Part shown: piece after piece, positions 46,653-56,880 of the stretch
How the letters are laid out: each line of letters opens with the position of its first letter
How positions within the stretch are numbered: the stretch's first letter is position 1
Origin: GCA-002700125 sp964434385
Lineage (GTDB): Bacteria > Chloroflexota > Dehalococcoidia > Lucifugimonadales > Lucifugimonadaceae
Reading direction: 5' to 3'
DNA length: 64,000 nt
NCBI GenBank assembly: GCA_964434385.1
Contig: CAYSUW010000003.1
Location: 1 to 64,000 of the forward strand
Notes under the pieces: generated by a model
The model's database searches: none
What the model saw: only the letters and a program-made list of their open reading frames with translations
Told to the model about the DNA's origin: nothing
Translations under genes and position numbers: made by a program

Positions 46653-47783
46653 ATGGAAAAAAATGTTAGAAAATTGAAAAATGCTTATGGCTTTGATGAT
46701 GTATCTATAAAGCCAGGAGAAATAACTATTAATCCTGAGCTTTCTGACACCTCCGTCAAGATTTTAAATATGTCTCTTAAAATCCCTTTTCTTGCATCAG
46801 CTATGGATGCAATTTCATCTACAACATTTATTAAAGAGTTGGATAAATTGGGCGGTTTAGCTGTTTTAAACTTAGATGGAATCTATTGTAGATACGAAAA
46901 CACAGAAGAAATTTTTGAAGATATATCTAAAGAGAAAAAAGAAAAAGTAACAGAATTAATGCAAAAGATTTATTCCCAACCTATAAAAAATTCTTTAATA
47001 GAAAAAAGAATCATGGAAATAAAAAAAACTGGTTCTAAATGTGCAGTTTCTATAGTTCCAGCAAACACAAAAAAGACTCTTGGAATTATTAAAGACGCAG
47101 GAGCGGACATACTAATTGTTCAAAGTACAGTGACAACAGCAAAACATTATTCCAATAGTCCAGTAGGGTTAATATTCTCTGAAATTAAGAAAAATTTAAA
47201 GATGCCAATTATAGTGGGGAATACTGTAAGTTATAAGGTAACAAAAGAATTAATGAAAGAGAATGTAGATGGAATTTTAGTAGGTGTAGGACCTGGAGCT
47301 GCATGTACAAGCAGAGAAGTTCTAGGAATAGGTGTACCTCAAGTAACTGCTACTCTAGATTGTTCATTAGCTAGAGATAATTATTTTGATGAAACAGGTA
47401 GATATGTTCCTATAATTACAGATGGAGGAATCAGAACAGGAGGCGATGTTTGCAAAGCAATTGCCTCAGGAGCAGATGCAGTAATGATAGGAACTCCATT
47501 CGCTCAAACTCTTGAAGCTCCTGGATTAGGATATAATTGGGGAATGGCAACTCCTCACGATTCACTTCCTAGAGGAACTAGAATAAATGTAGGAAGAAAA
47601 ACAAAATTAAAAACACTTTTATTCGGCCCTTCATCCTCTACAGACGGAACATTAAATTTGGTGGGAGCATTAAAGGTTTCTATGGGAATGGTTGGAGCAA
47701 AAAATATTAAAGAAATGCATAACTCCGAACTAGTATTAGCACCTTCAATTAAAACTGAGGGGAAAATATTTCAACAACAATAA
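46653..47783 (+). CDS. GuaB3 family IMP dehydrogenase-like protein
   Basis: This 376-residue protein has the IMPDH-type barrel with the Cys loop GPGAACTSREVLGIGVPQ and TDGGIRTGGDVCKAIA, and no CBS domains, as in GuaB3-type proteins of Actinobacteria, Cyanobacteria and Chloroflexi. It may interconvert IMP/GMP/XMP derivatives; its precise role is not fixed. It is followed by hisS, 12 bases away. Confidence 0.88.
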   Translation: MEKNVRKLKNAYGFDDVSIKPGEITINPELSDTSVKILNMSLKIPFLASAMDAISSTTFIKELDKLGGLAVLNLDGIYCRYENTEEIFEDISKEKKEKVTELMQKIYSQPIKNSLIEKRIMEIKKTGSKCAVSIVPANTKKTLGIIKDAGADILIVQSTVTTAKHYSNSPVGLIFSEIKKNLKMPIIVGNTVSYKVTKELMKENVDGILVGVGPGAACTSREVLGIGVPQVTATLDCSLARDNYFDETGRYVPIITDGGIRTGGDVCKAIASGADAVMIGTPFAQTLEAPGLGYNWGMATPHDSLPRGTRINVGRKTKLKTLLFGPSSSTDGTLNLVGALKVSMGMVGAKNIKEMHNSELVLAPSIKTEGKIFQQQ

Positions 47784-47795
47784 AGGTTTTCAATT

Positions 47796-49076
47796 ATGTA
47801 TCAAGTACCTAAAGGGACATCCGATATTTTGCCAGATCAACAATTTCTCTGGAATTTCATAAAAGATACAGCAAAAAATTCTTCCACAACATTCGGTTTT
47901 GAAGAAATAGAAACTCCAACCTTTGAAGAAACAGAACTCTTCGAAAGAGGAGTAGGCTCTGATTCAGATATCGTTCAAAAAGAAATGTACTCTTTTACAG
48001 ATTCTAGTGAAAAAAGCTTTACTTTAAAACCTGAAGGAACTGCAGCTGTGTGTAGAGCGTTTATCCAAAATGGGATGAATAACCTTCCTAAACCAATAAG
48101 ATTATTTTATATAAGTTCAATGTTTAGACATGAAAGACCTCAATCTGGAAGATTGAGACAACATCATCAATTTGGTGCAGAAATTTTCGGTGATGAATCC
48201 CCAGAAATTGATACTGAATTAATTGAGTTAGGGCTTCATTATCTGAATTCCTTAGGTTTGAAAAAATTAAAAATTAAAATTAATAGTATTGGTGATAAAA
48301 ACACTAGAATTAAATTATCTGAAGATTTGAAAAAATTTTTTGAACCATATAAATCCAAAATGAATAATATAGACAAAAAAAGACTAGAGACAAATCCAAT
48401 AAGATTATTAGATTCTAAAGATGCAAATTTAATTTCTATTACCAAAAATTGTCCTAGATCAATAGATTATCTAGATAAAGAAAGTCAATCTCATTGGGAA
48501 TCTGTTCTAGAAAATATTCAAAATCTAACAAAAATTTACAATAAATTTGAAATTGAAATAGATCATAAATTAGTTCGAGGCCTAGACTATTACAACAGAA
48601 CAGTCTTTGAAATTCATCCTAATGAAGAAAGGTCTCAAAGTAGTATATTATCTGGAGGAAGATATGATGGTCTAATTAATTTACTTGGAGGACCTGATGT
48701 TCCTGGTGTAGGATTTGGAAGTGGAATAGAAAGAATAATTATAAATATAAATAATCAAAAAATTAATATTCCATCTCAGAAAAATGGTCCTAAATTAATG
48801 ATAATTACTTTAGGAGATCAACAGACAACAGATATATCTAGAAAAATAGCTACTTCCTTGAGGAAAAACAATATTTCTGTAGTATTAGCACCTAAGAATA
48901 GAAGCATAAAAGGACAAATGAGATATGCAAATTCATGTAACGCTAGATTCATATTAGTAATAGGTGAAAAAGAATTAGAAAAAAAATCAGGATCTATAAA
49001 AAATTTAAGTGACTCTTCTGAAATTATTGTAGATTTGACACCAGAAAAAATTTTAGAAATCTTAAAAGAAAAATAA
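47796..49076 (+). CDS. hisS: Histidine--tRNA ligase
   Basis: This 426-residue class II synthetase has PKGTSDILPDQ, motif 2 region FRHERPQSGRLRQHHQFG, the histidine-A loop LVRGLDYYNRTVFE and the C-terminal anticodon-binding domain. It charges tRNA-His. It lies 9 bases before prfA. Confidence 0.97.
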   Translation: MYQVPKGTSDILPDQQFLWNFIKDTAKNSSTTFGFEEIETPTFEETELFERGVGSDSDIVQKEMYSFTDSSEKSFTLKPEGTAAVCRAFIQNGMNNLPKPIRLFYISSMFRHERPQSGRLRQHHQFGAEIFGDESPEIDTELIELGLHYLNSLGLKKLKIKINSIGDKNTRIKLSEDLKKFFEPYKSKMNNIDKKRLETNPIRLLDSKDANLISITKNCPRSIDYLDKESQSHWESVLENIQNLTKIYNKFEIEIDHKLVRGLDYYNRTVFEIHPNEERSQSSILSGGRYDGLINLLGGPDVPGVGFGSGIERIIININNQKINIPSQKNGPKLMIITLGDQQTTDISRKIATSLRKNNISVVLAPKNRSIKGQMRYANSCNARFILVIGEKELEKKSGSIKNLSDSSEIIVDLTPEKILEILKEK

Positions 49077-49085
49077 ACTCTTTTT

Positions 49086-50162
49086 ATGAATGATAAAACT
49101 ATTGAAAAATTAGAAAATATAAAAACCCGTTTCTTAGAGATAGAAGCATCAATGGTTAATCCTAAAAATGCTTCAAATCCAGAAATTATCACTAAGCTTG
49201 CTAAGGAACATAATCAACTAAAATCTATAGTTTCATTGTTCGAACAATATAATAATTTTATTGAAGAATTCAATAACTCTAAAACCATTGAAGAGACAGA
49301 TTCGGATATTGAGATTATAGATCTCGCAAAACAAGAGCAGAAAGAAATCACAAAAAAAATTAAATCCATTTCCAAAGATTTAGAAGAATCTTTGATACCT
49401 AAAGATATAAGAGATGAAGCTGACTCAATAGTTGAAATCAGAGCAGGTACGGGAGGAGACGAAGCAGGGCTATTTGCAGCAGAAATATATAGAATGTACC
49501 AAAGATATGCTGAACTAAATGCCTGGAAAACTCAAATTGTTAATATTAACGACACCGGCTTAGGTGGCTTAAAAGAAGTAACTTTCGAAATAAAAGGAAA
49601 AGGAGTTTTCAGCAGATTAAAACATGAAGCAGGAACTCACAGAGTTCAAAGGGTTCCTTCTACAGAATCTCAAGGTAGAATTCACACTTCAGCCATCACA
49701 GTTGCGATATTACCAAAACCTGATGACATAGATGTAGAAGTGAATCTGGAAGATATAAGAACAGATATTTTTCATTCTGGAGGTGCAGGAGGCCAAAACG
49801 TAAATAAAGTAGCTACTGCAGTAAGACTAACTCATAATCCAACAGGAATTATTGTTACTTGTCAAAGAGAAAGATCTCAAAGCCAAAACAGATTAATAGC
49901 CATGGATTTATTAAAAGCAAAATTATGGGAAATTGAAATCCAAAAACAACAAGAACAAATTGGAAAAGACAGAAAAATACAAGTAGGAACAGGAGACAGA
50001 TCAGAAAAGATAAGAACCTATAACTTCCCCCAAGGGAGAGTAACTGACCATAGAATAAATTTCACTTTCCACAATTTGCCTTCATTTCTAGATGGAAATC
50101 TAGATGAGATCATTAATCCTCTTATTCAAGAATTCCAAGCTAGAAAACTAATTAATTCCTAA
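49086..50162 (+). CDS. prfA: Peptide chain release factor 1
   Basis: This 358-residue protein has the stop-codon tripeptide RVPSTESQG (P-S-T, the PxT class of RF1) and the peptidyl-hydrolysis GGQ motif in GGAGGQNVNK. It recognises UAA and UAG. prmC, which methylates the GGQ Gln, follows almost at once. Confidence 0.97.
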   Translation: MNDKTIEKLENIKTRFLEIEASMVNPKNASNPEIITKLAKEHNQLKSIVSLFEQYNNFIEEFNNSKTIEETDSDIEIIDLAKQEQKEITKKIKSISKDLEESLIPKDIRDEADSIVEIRAGTGGDEAGLFAAEIYRMYQRYAELNAWKTQIVNINDTGLGGLKEVTFEIKGKGVFSRLKHEAGTHRVQRVPSTESQGRIHTSAITVAILPKPDDIDVEVNLEDIRTDIFHSGGAGGQNVNKVATAVRLTHNPTGIIVTCQRERSQSQNRLIAMDLLKAKLWEIEIQKQQEQIGKDRKIQVGTGDRSEKIRTYNFPQGRVTDHRINFTFHNLPSFLDGNLDEIINPLIQEFQARKLINS

Positions 50163-50166
50163 TTTG

Positions 50167-51024
50167 ATGGCAAAAATAGTAGAAATACTAAAAGAATTAA
50201 AAACTCGATTGTCTGAAAAAAATATTGATGAGTATCAAATCGAATCAGAAATCATCATTAACCATGTTCTTGAAATCAACACTGAAGAACTATACTCAAA
50301 TCTTTTTCAAGAATGTACTTCAAGAGATTATGAAAATATCCAAGAAATCGTAAAGGAAAGAGAATTAAGAATCCCACTTCCTTATATCACTCAAAAATGC
50401 AATTTCTTTGGACGAATTTTCGATATCAACTCAGGAGTCTTAATACCTAGACCTGAAACAGAATTATTAATAGAAAGATCTATAGAGTATATTTCTAACA
50501 ACTCAAATAAAAAATTATCAATCATTGATATAGGCACAGGTAGCGGAATAATAGGTATTACTCTTAAATTGATATTTCCAGATTTAGATGTCCATTTAAT
50601 AGACATCTCTAAAAAAGCAATAGAATTAACCAAAAAAAATATGAAACTTCATAACTTAGGAGGTCAAATGAACCTTATTAATAAAGATTTTCGTAAAATT
50701 TCATTAAAAAAATATGATCTTGTTTTAGCGAATCTTCCTTATATTCCTATTGAGAGATTTCCTTACTTGCCACCTGAATTAAGTTTTGAACCTAAGTTAG
50801 CTTTAGATGGTGGTAAAAGAGGAATAGAATTAATAAGAGATCTTATTAAATTATTACCTAAAATAGTTAACAATAATACTAGTAAAGCTATAATTGAAAT
50901 CGATGAAACACAATTAAAACCTTTAAAAAGTGTCATAAATTTATTTATTAAATCAGCAACAACAAACTCTTTTAAAGATTTATCTAAGAAAAACAGATTA
51001 ATTGAGATAACTAATATAAAATAA
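50167..51024 (+). CDS. prmC: Release factor glutamine methyltransferase
   Basis: This 285-residue protein has an N-terminal recognition domain, SAM site DIGTGSGIIGIT and catalytic NLPY in LANLPYIP (usual NPPY). It N5-methylates the GGQ Gln of RF1/RF2. I use ATG 50167, just after the TTG at 50164. It ends one base before the convergent rpsI stop. Confidence 0.93.
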   Translation: MAKIVEILKELKTRLSEKNIDEYQIESEIIINHVLEINTEELYSNLFQECTSRDYENIQEIVKERELRIPLPYITQKCNFFGRIFDINSGVLIPRPETELLIERSIEYISNNSNKKLSIIDIGTGSGIIGITLKLIFPDLDVHLIDISKKAIELTKKNMKLHNLGGQMNLINKDFRKISLKKYDLVLANLPYIPIERFPYLPPELSFEPKLALDGGKRGIELIRDLIKLLPKIVNNNTSKAIIEIDETQLKPLKSVINLFIKSATTNSFKDLSKKNRLIEITNIK

Positions 51025-51420
51025 TTATCTCTTTGTGTACTGAGGAGCTTTACGAGCTCTTTTAAGCCCATATTTTTTACTTTCTTTCACTCTCGAGTCC
51101 CTAGTCAATAGTCCTGCAGTTTTTAGAACTTTTCTCATATTAGGATCGAGATTAATAATAGCTCTTGATATTCCTAAAGAAATGGCTCCTGCTTGACCAG
51201 ATATTCCTCCTCCATGTGTCTTTATAACTACAGTCAATGATCCTTCCATATCAGTAACTAAAAGAGGCCTGATCGCATGTTGCTTCCATCCATCTACTGT
51301 AATAAAATCTTCCAAAGGTTTTCCATTGACTGTAACAGATCCAGGAGTATTAAATACTCTTACTCTTGCAATAGCACTTTTTCTGCGCCCTGTACCATAA
51401 TAATATTTTTGTTGTGTCAC
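51025..51420 (-). CDS. rpsI: Ribosomal protein uS9
   Basis: This 131-residue protein has YYGTGRRKSAIARVR at the start and the C-terminal KAPQYTKR that reaches the P-site tRNA. The GTG start at 51420 has GGTGA upstream. It is the last gene of the ribosomal run, 36 bases after rplM. Confidence 0.97.
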   Translation of the reverse strand: MTQQKYYYGTGRRKSAIARVRVFNTPGSVTVNGKPLEDFITVDGWKQHAIRPLLVTDMEGSLTVVIKTHGGGISGQAGAISLGISRAIINLDPNMRKVLKTAGLLTRDSRVKESKKYGLKRARKAPQYTKR

Positions 51421-51456
51421 TTTATCACCTTTAGTAATTACCTTAAATTATTTTAT

Positions 51457-52035
51457 TTACTCTGTTTCTTTCTTAGATTTTTTGTTGATTTTTTTCGAAT
51501 TCACTTTTTCTTCAGTATTTGATTTAGTATCAGAATCACTTAATAAAGATTGTGACTTTGAAGGATTACCAAGATTCTGATCGTAAATTATATTCAATCC
51601 TTTCTCCGAAGCAACAATCTGAGATTCATGAGGATGTTCATTCCCCCCATATACTTTTAACCGACTTAATAATTTGTCTCCTAATTTACTTTTTGGCAAC
51701 ATTCCTTTAACTGCTTTTTTGATAATGAATTGTTGGTCTTTTTCTTTCATTACTTCAAAAGAAATTTCGCTCAATCCACCTGGGTAACCACTATGTCTCC
51801 AATATTTTTTAGTTTCTGATTTATTTCCTGATAAACGAATACCTTTTGAATTTATTACAACAACGAAATCACCAGATAATAAATTTGTCGAATAATTAGG
51901 CTTATTTTTACCAATCAACAACCCAGCTATTTCAGATGCAAGTCTACCTAAAATTTTCCCTTCAGCATCAATTAAATGCCACTTAGAAGTAACTTCTTTT
52001 CCTTTTGGATTTAATTTATTTAAGTGAATTGACAT
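51457..52035 (-). CDS. rplM: Ribosomal protein uL13 with C-terminal extension
   Basis: I use ATG 52035, with GAGG upstream, giving 192 residues. The core runs from WHLIDAEGKILGRLAS to LKVYGGNEHPH; a Lys/Ser-rich tail of about 40-50 residues (from roughly SQSLLSDSDTK) extends past the usual length of about 142. The tail may bind rRNA. The gene overlaps truA by 20 bases. Confidence 0.95.
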   Translation of the reverse strand: MSIHLNKLNPKGKEVTSKWHLIDAEGKILGRLASEIAGLLIGKNKPNYSTNLLSGDFVVVINSKGIRLSGNKSETKKYWRHSGYPGGLSEISFEVMKEKDQQFIIKKAVKGMLPKSKLGDKLLSRLKVYGGNEHPHESQIVASEKGLNIIYDQNLGNPSKSQSLLSDSDTKSNTEEKVNSKKINKKSKKETE

Positions 52036-52822
52036 ATTTAGCCTCAATTTTTTGATTTTTCTGTTCAAGATCAAATAAACCATCAGGATATAAAATTTTA
52101 CTTAAATATAACCCATTAGTAGGTGCAACTAACGAAAGTGCCTGTCTTTCTTCGGATGCAAGAACATCTTCAATTTTGCTAGGAATATTTTTTCCTTGGC
52201 TTATATTAACCATTAATCCAATCATCCTTCTAACTTGCTGATGAATAAAAGAATTTCCTAAAACCCTTATTTCTATCAAGCTTTCCTTCTTTACACAAGT
52301 GATATTGAATATTCTCCTAACAGATGACTTACTAACACTAGGAAAAGAATGTCCTGAGAAAGATTTAAAATCATGAATTCCTTCGAATAGCATAGCTGAT
52401 TCTTTCAGTAGTTCATAATCGATATTTAATCCTAGATCAGATATGAATCTGGATTCGAAAGGAGAGATACTCTCATTCAAAGAGATTTTATAAAGATATT
52501 CTCTAGCTAAAGCATCCCTTCGAGGATCAAAGGAACCATCTACTTCTTGACATTTCTTCACTAAAATATCAGAAGGCAAATTATCATTAAGAACTTTTAA
52601 GAATTTTTTCAGTGAAATTTCAATATTGATATTAATAAGAACTATTTGCCCTAAGGAATGTACTCCAGAGTCAGTTCTACTTGCAAATTTAACTCTATCA
52701 GAAATATTGAAGGTGTTTTTTAATGCTAATTCTAATTCTCCTTGAACTGTTCTAGCATTAATCTGATATTGAGATCCAGAGAAACAAGAACCATCATATT
52801 CTAAAATAGCTGAAATAAACAT
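52016..52822 (-). CDS. truA: tRNA pseudouridine(38-40) synthase
   Basis: This 268-residue protein has the catalytic Asp in FASRTDSGVHSLGQ, EYLYKI and IHQQVRRMIGLMVNIS. It makes pseudouridine in the anticodon stem. It sits between rplQ and rplM, a frequent position. Confidence 0.96.
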   Translation of the reverse strand: MFISAILEYDGSCFSGSQYQINARTVQGELELALKNTFNISDRVKFASRTDSGVHSLGQIVLININIEISLKKFLKVLNDNLPSDILVKKCQEVDGSFDPRRDALAREYLYKISLNESISPFESRFISDLGLNIDYELLKESAMLFEGIHDFKSFSGHSFPSVSKSSVRRIFNITCVKKESLIEIRVLGNSFIHQQVRRMIGLMVNISQGKNIPSKIEDVLASEERQALSLVAPTNGLYLSKILYPDGLFDLEQKNQKIEAKYVNSLK

Positions 52823-52829
52823 ATTTAAA

Positions 52830-53195
52830 TTATTCCTCTTGCATGTCTACTAGGCTAATCTCTACCATAGGAGCTGTATCTCCTTTCCTCAAACCTAATT
52901 TTGTAATTCTAGTAAAGCCACTTGTACGATCTTTCAAGTTAACACTTATTTCACCAAAAATTTTTTCTTGAATCTCAGAGTCAATTATAAACCGGGAAAC
53001 AGTTTTTTTATCTTGATATGTTCCTTTTTTACCTAAAGATATGATCTTTTCTACTATAGGTTGAATAGCTTTTGCTTTTGCTTCTGTAGTTTTAATAGAA
53101 CCATATCTAAGAAAATCTGTTATGAGCATTTTATATAATGCTTTTCTTGATGATGACTTTCTTCCTAATTTAAAACCTGAAACTCTGTGTCTCAT
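52830..53195 (-). CDS. rplQ: Ribosomal protein bL17
   Basis: This 121-residue protein starts MRHRVSGFKLGRKSSSRKAL and has the GFTRITKLGLRKGDTAPM end, typical of L17 of the large subunit. It follows rpoA after 12 bases and precedes truA by 7. Confidence 0.97.
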   Translation of the reverse strand: MRHRVSGFKLGRKSSSRKALYKMLITDFLRYGSIKTTEAKAKAIQPIVEKIISLGKKGTYQDKKTVSRFIIDSEIQEKIFGEISVNLKDRTSGFTRITKLGLRKGDTAPMVEISLVDMQEE

Positions 53196-53207
53196 TTTAT
53201 TTCTCCA

Positions 53208-54224
53208 TCATTCTGATTTTTCATCTTGTTCAGTTTCTTTTTCAGTGTCTTCAGGTTTCACACCATGGCTTTCAAGTTTTTCAAATAATTCCGTAATAGA
53301 TCTTTGACCAAAATTTCTAATCTTTAATAATTCAGCTCTTGGAACAGCAATAACATCTCCAACTCTATTCAGATTAGCTCTTTTAAGACAATTTAAGGTT
53401 CTAGCAGATAAATCCAAATTTTCTACCAAAGTATTATAAATTTCAGGAGTAACTCCTATAGTCACTGTATGAACATCTTCAGTTCTATCTTTGGCTTCTT
53501 TGATCTGAAAAAATCTATCCATAAGTAAATCGGATGAATTCTTTACAGCATTCAAAGGATCAATAGTTCCATCAGTCCAAACTTCAATAGTTAATTTTTC
53601 AAGATCAGATCTTTTACCTACTCTTGTATTTTCAACATCAATATTCACTTTTCTAATTGGAGTGAAAATTGCATCTACAGGTAAAACGCCTATAGGTAAT
53701 CCTTCCTGAGCTTCTTTATCTGCAGGAATATATCCTGTGCCTGTTTCTACATTTAGTTCAACTTCTAGGATTGCTTCAGCAGAATCAAGAGTAGCTAAAT
53801 GAACTTCTCCATTAATAATTTCAAAATCAGCACTTGACATAATATCAGCACCAGTAACTTCACCAGATCCAGATGCTTCAAGTCTGAGCCTTCCTGATCT
53901 ATCAGATAAAGCTTTTACTCTTACATTTTTTAAATTCAACAATAATTCTAATACTTCTTCTTTTATTCCATCCAATGAGGAATACTCATGATCCACGCCT
54001 CCGATACGAGCCCATGTGATTGCTGCGCCTGGCAGTGAATTTAACAAAGTTCTCCTAAGAGGATTTCCTAAAGTATCCCCCCAACCTTTTGCTAATGGTT
54101 CTAAAACAAACTTGCCATATTTTTCATTCTCTTCAAGAATTTTAAATGATATGCTTAGTTCTTCTTTCTCTTCACTAGCTTCTTCAACTGTATCTAATCC
54201 ATAAAGTTTTTCTATTTCTTGCAT
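53208..54224 (-). CDS. rpoA: RNA polymerase subunit alpha
   Basis: This 338-residue protein has an N-terminal assembly domain (LEPLAKGWGDTLGNPLRRTL) and a C-terminal domain with RTLNCLKRANLNRVGDV and ELLKIRNFGQRSITEL, used for UP-element and activator contact. It follows rpsD after 8 bases. Confidence 0.97.
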   Translation of the reverse strand: MQEIEKLYGLDTVEEASEEKEELSISFKILEENEKYGKFVLEPLAKGWGDTLGNPLRRTLLNSLPGAAITWARIGGVDHEYSSLDGIKEEVLELLLNLKNVRVKALSDRSGRLRLEASGSGEVTGADIMSSADFEIINGEVHLATLDSAEAILEVELNVETGTGYIPADKEAQEGLPIGVLPVDAIFTPIRKVNIDVENTRVGKRSDLEKLTIEVWTDGTIDPLNAVKNSSDLLMDRFFQIKEAKDRTEDVHTVTIGVTPEIYNTLVENLDLSARTLNCLKRANLNRVGDVIAVPRAELLKIRNFGQRSITELFEKLESHGVKPEDTEKETEQDEKSE

Positions 54225-54232
54225 GATAGCGA

Positions 54233-54844
54233 TTATCTCCTTGAATAATATTCAACTATAAGTCTTGTATCTATTCCCATATCGATTCCAGTAATCTCAG
54301 GCATTTTCAAAACAATTCCAGAAATATCACTATTATCAGACTGTAACCAATCAGGGACTGTTCTTGAGCCCATTGCTTGAGTAACAGTATCAAAAAAAGT
54401 TTTCTTTCTAGAACTTTCCTTAAAAGTTATTTTGTCTCCTGGTTTTGTTTGATAACTAGGGATATCTACTTTCTTTTCGTTTACAGTTATATGACCATGG
54501 TTAATCCATTGTCTTACCTGATGTCTAGATTCACCAAATCCTAATCTGTAAGCTACATTATCTAATCTACTTTCTAGAATTTGGATTAATTTATCTCCTG
54601 TAATTCCTTCAGAACTCCCAGCTATATTCATATATCTCCTGAATTGTCTCTCCTGAATGCCATAAGTAACTCTAGCTTTCTGTTTTTCCTTAAGTTGCGC
54701 CCCATGATCAGAAAGTCTCCTAGTAAAAAATGTATTCCTATTACCCCTCTTCTTTTCAAATGCACATTTCCCTGGAGGCTTTGAACACATCTTCATTCCA
54801 AATTTTCTACATGCTTTACATTTCGGTGATATATCTCTTGACAT
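54233..54844 (-). CDS. rpsD: Ribosomal protein uS4, zinc-binding form
   Basis: This 203-residue protein has four N-terminal cysteines (C9, C12, C20, C27), the zinc-binding form, and the S4 RNA-binding domain (LESRLDNVAYRLGFGESRHQ and VRQWINHGHITVN). It starts 16S rRNA assembly and may regulate the alpha operon. It follows rpsK after 25 bases. Confidence 0.97.
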   Translation of the reverse strand: MSRDISPKCKACRKFGMKMCSKPPGKCAFEKKRGNRNTFFTRRLSDHGAQLKEKQKARVTYGIQERQFRRYMNIAGSSEGITGDKLIQILESRLDNVAYRLGFGESRHQVRQWINHGHITVNEKKVDIPSYQTKPGDKITFKESSRKKTFFDTVTQAMGSRTVPDWLQSDNSDISGIVLKMPEITGIDMGIDTRLIVEYYSRR

Positions 54845-54869
54845 TTAATATTCCTTATAAATATTCAGT

Positions 54870-55256
54870 TTAAACTCTTCTTTTCTTTGGAGGCCTACAA
54901 CCATTATGAGGTATAGGGGTAACATCTTTAATGCTAACAACATGCATTCCGTTTGCCTGTAATGCTCTTATAGCAGCTTCTCTTCCTGCCCCAGGACCTT
55001 TAACAATTATATTTATAGATTTGACTCCAAAACCTTCTGCTTTCTTCACTACGGATTCTGCAGTCCTCTGAGCAGCAAACGCACTCGATTTTCTTGAACC
55101 AGAAAATCCTACTGCACCTGCACTAGAAGTCGCTAAAACACTGCCTCCTGGATCAGTTAGAGTAACAATAGTGTTATTAAAAGTAGCATAAATATAAGCT
55201 TTACACCTTGGAATAAACCTTTTCTCTTTTTTCCTATCTCTAGGTTTTCTTGCCAT
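54870..55256 (-). CDS. rpsK: Ribosomal protein uS11
   Basis: This 128-residue protein has YIYATFNNTIVTLTDPGGSV and the end VTPIPHNGCRPPKKRRV of S11, which lines the 30S platform. It lies 32 bases after rpsM and before rpsD. Confidence 0.97.
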   Translation of the reverse strand: MARKPRDRKKEKRFIPRCKAYIYATFNNTIVTLTDPGGSVLATSSAGAVGFSGSRKSSAFAAQRTAESVVKKAEGFGVKSINIIVKGPGAGREAAIRALQANGMHVVSIKDVTPIPHNGCRPPKKRRV

Positions 55257-55288
55257 AATAGTATTTCTCCATTCTATTAATCATTCAT

Positions 55289-55672
<384 letters not shown>

Positions 55673-55674
55673 TA

Positions 55675-55788
55675 CTATCCTTGTTTTTGTTTACATTTTG
55701 GATTTTTACAAATTACCAAGAGAGAACCTCTTCTCCTAATAATCTTGCAATTATTACATCTTTTTTTTATTGAAGCTTTTACTTTCAC
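55675..55788 (-). CDS. rpmJ: Ribosomal protein bL36
   Basis: This 37-residue protein has four Cys (C11, C14, C27, C32) for a zinc ribbon in the short L36. It starts at GTG 55788 with AGGTGA upstream and ends 2 bases before rpsM. Short length and the Cys pattern fit. Confidence 0.93.
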   Translation of the reverse strand: MKVKASIKKRCNNCKIIRRRGSLLVICKNPKCKQKQG

Positions 55789-55814
55789 TTAATCACCTTA
55801 TATTTCAAAAAATT

Positions 55815-56033
55815 CTACTTAAATCTATAAGTAATTCTACCTCTAGTTAAATCATATGGCGATAATTCTACCAAAACTCTATCGCCAGGAATTACTCTAA
55901 TGAAATGCATTCTTATTTTTCCAGAGACATGAGCCAGAACCTTATGTCCGTTTGCCAACTCTATCCTAAAATTAGCATTTGGCAAAGCTTCAGTCACTTT
56001 TCCTTCTACTTCTATGGCTTCTTTTTTAGCCAT
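55815..56033 (-). CDS. infA: Translation initiation factor IF-1
   Basis: This 72-residue OB-fold protein begins MAKKEAIEVEGKVTEALPNA at ATG 56033, chosen for GGAGA upstream; an in-frame ATG 4 codons earlier lacks it. It has GHKVLAHVSGKIRMHFIRV and GDRVLVELSPYDLTRGRI. It overlaps map by 8 bases. Confidence 0.96.
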   Translation of the reverse strand: MAKKEAIEVEGKVTEALPNANFRIELANGHKVLAHVSGKIRMHFIRVIPGDRVLVELSPYDLTRGRITYRFK

Positions 56034-56802
56034 TTTGATCTCCATTTTCAGTTAAAATTATTGGGCCATCCTCAGTAATAGCGATAGTATGTTCAAAATG
56101 AGCCGATGCAGTCCCATCAACAGTTTTCACAGTCCAACCATCGTCACATAACACTGTTTTTTCAGTACCCATGTTAACCATAGGTTCTATAGCTATAACC
56201 ATTCCATTATTTAATTGAATTCCTGTTTCTTTTATACCGAAATTGGGTATTTGAGGGTTTTCATGTAAATTCTTTCCAATTCCATGACCTACATATTCTC
56301 TCACTAATCCATATTTTTTGGGAATAATGTAAGATTCTATAGCATTACCTATATCTCCTACTCTATTATTGATATAACAGGCTTCTATACCCTTATATAA
56401 AGACTTTTTAGTATCAAAGATTAAATCAACAAGTTTCTTGCTTACTTTACCTACAGGAACAGTAACTGCATGATCGCTGTAATAACCATTTACAATTACT
56501 CCTCCATCAATACTAACTATATCTCCCTCAATCAATATTCTTTCACTTGGAATACCGTGAACTATTTCATCATTAATAGATATACAAAAACAAGCAGGAA
56601 AACCTAAATATCCTAAAAATGCAGGTTTAGCACCTAAAGCATATATTTCTTTACGAGCTATTTCATCTAATTTTTTTGTAGTTATGCCTGGTCTCACATT
56701 TGATATTACTGTTTTCATAACATCTGCAACTATAGAACCCGCTTCTTTCATAAAAGCTAATTCTTTCTTTGATTTTAGAGAAATTGAGTTATTGATGTTC
56801 AT
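56026..56802 (-). CDS. map: Methionine aminopeptidase type I
   Basis: This 258-residue protein has the metal ligands in SIDGGVIVNGYYSDHAVT, GHGIGKNLHENP, IAIEPM and FEHTIAI. It removes the initiator Met. I use ATG 56802; the TTG at 56841 would add 13 residues. Neither has a strong Shine-Dalgarno. Confidence 0.94.
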   Translation of the reverse strand: MNINNSISLKSKKELAFMKEAGSIVADVMKTVISNVRPGITTKKLDEIARKEIYALGAKPAFLGYLGFPACFCISINDEIVHGIPSERILIEGDIVSIDGGVIVNGYYSDHAVTVPVGKVSKKLVDLIFDTKKSLYKGIEACYINNRVGDIGNAIESYIIPKKYGLVREYVGHGIGKNLHENPQIPNFGIKETGIQLNNGMVIAIEPMVNMGTEKTVLCDDGWTVKTVDGTASAHFEHTIAITEDGPIILTENGDQNG

Positions 56803-56880
56803 AACAATATTATTTTCTATTTTAGTCTTAGTGCGATGCAAAATTATATATTATTCCTATACATAAAATCTATTTAAAAT

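Noticed and set aside
56803..56841. TTG start for map at 56841
   Set aside because: It adds 13 residues with no Shine-Dalgarno; ATG 56802 gives normal type I length.
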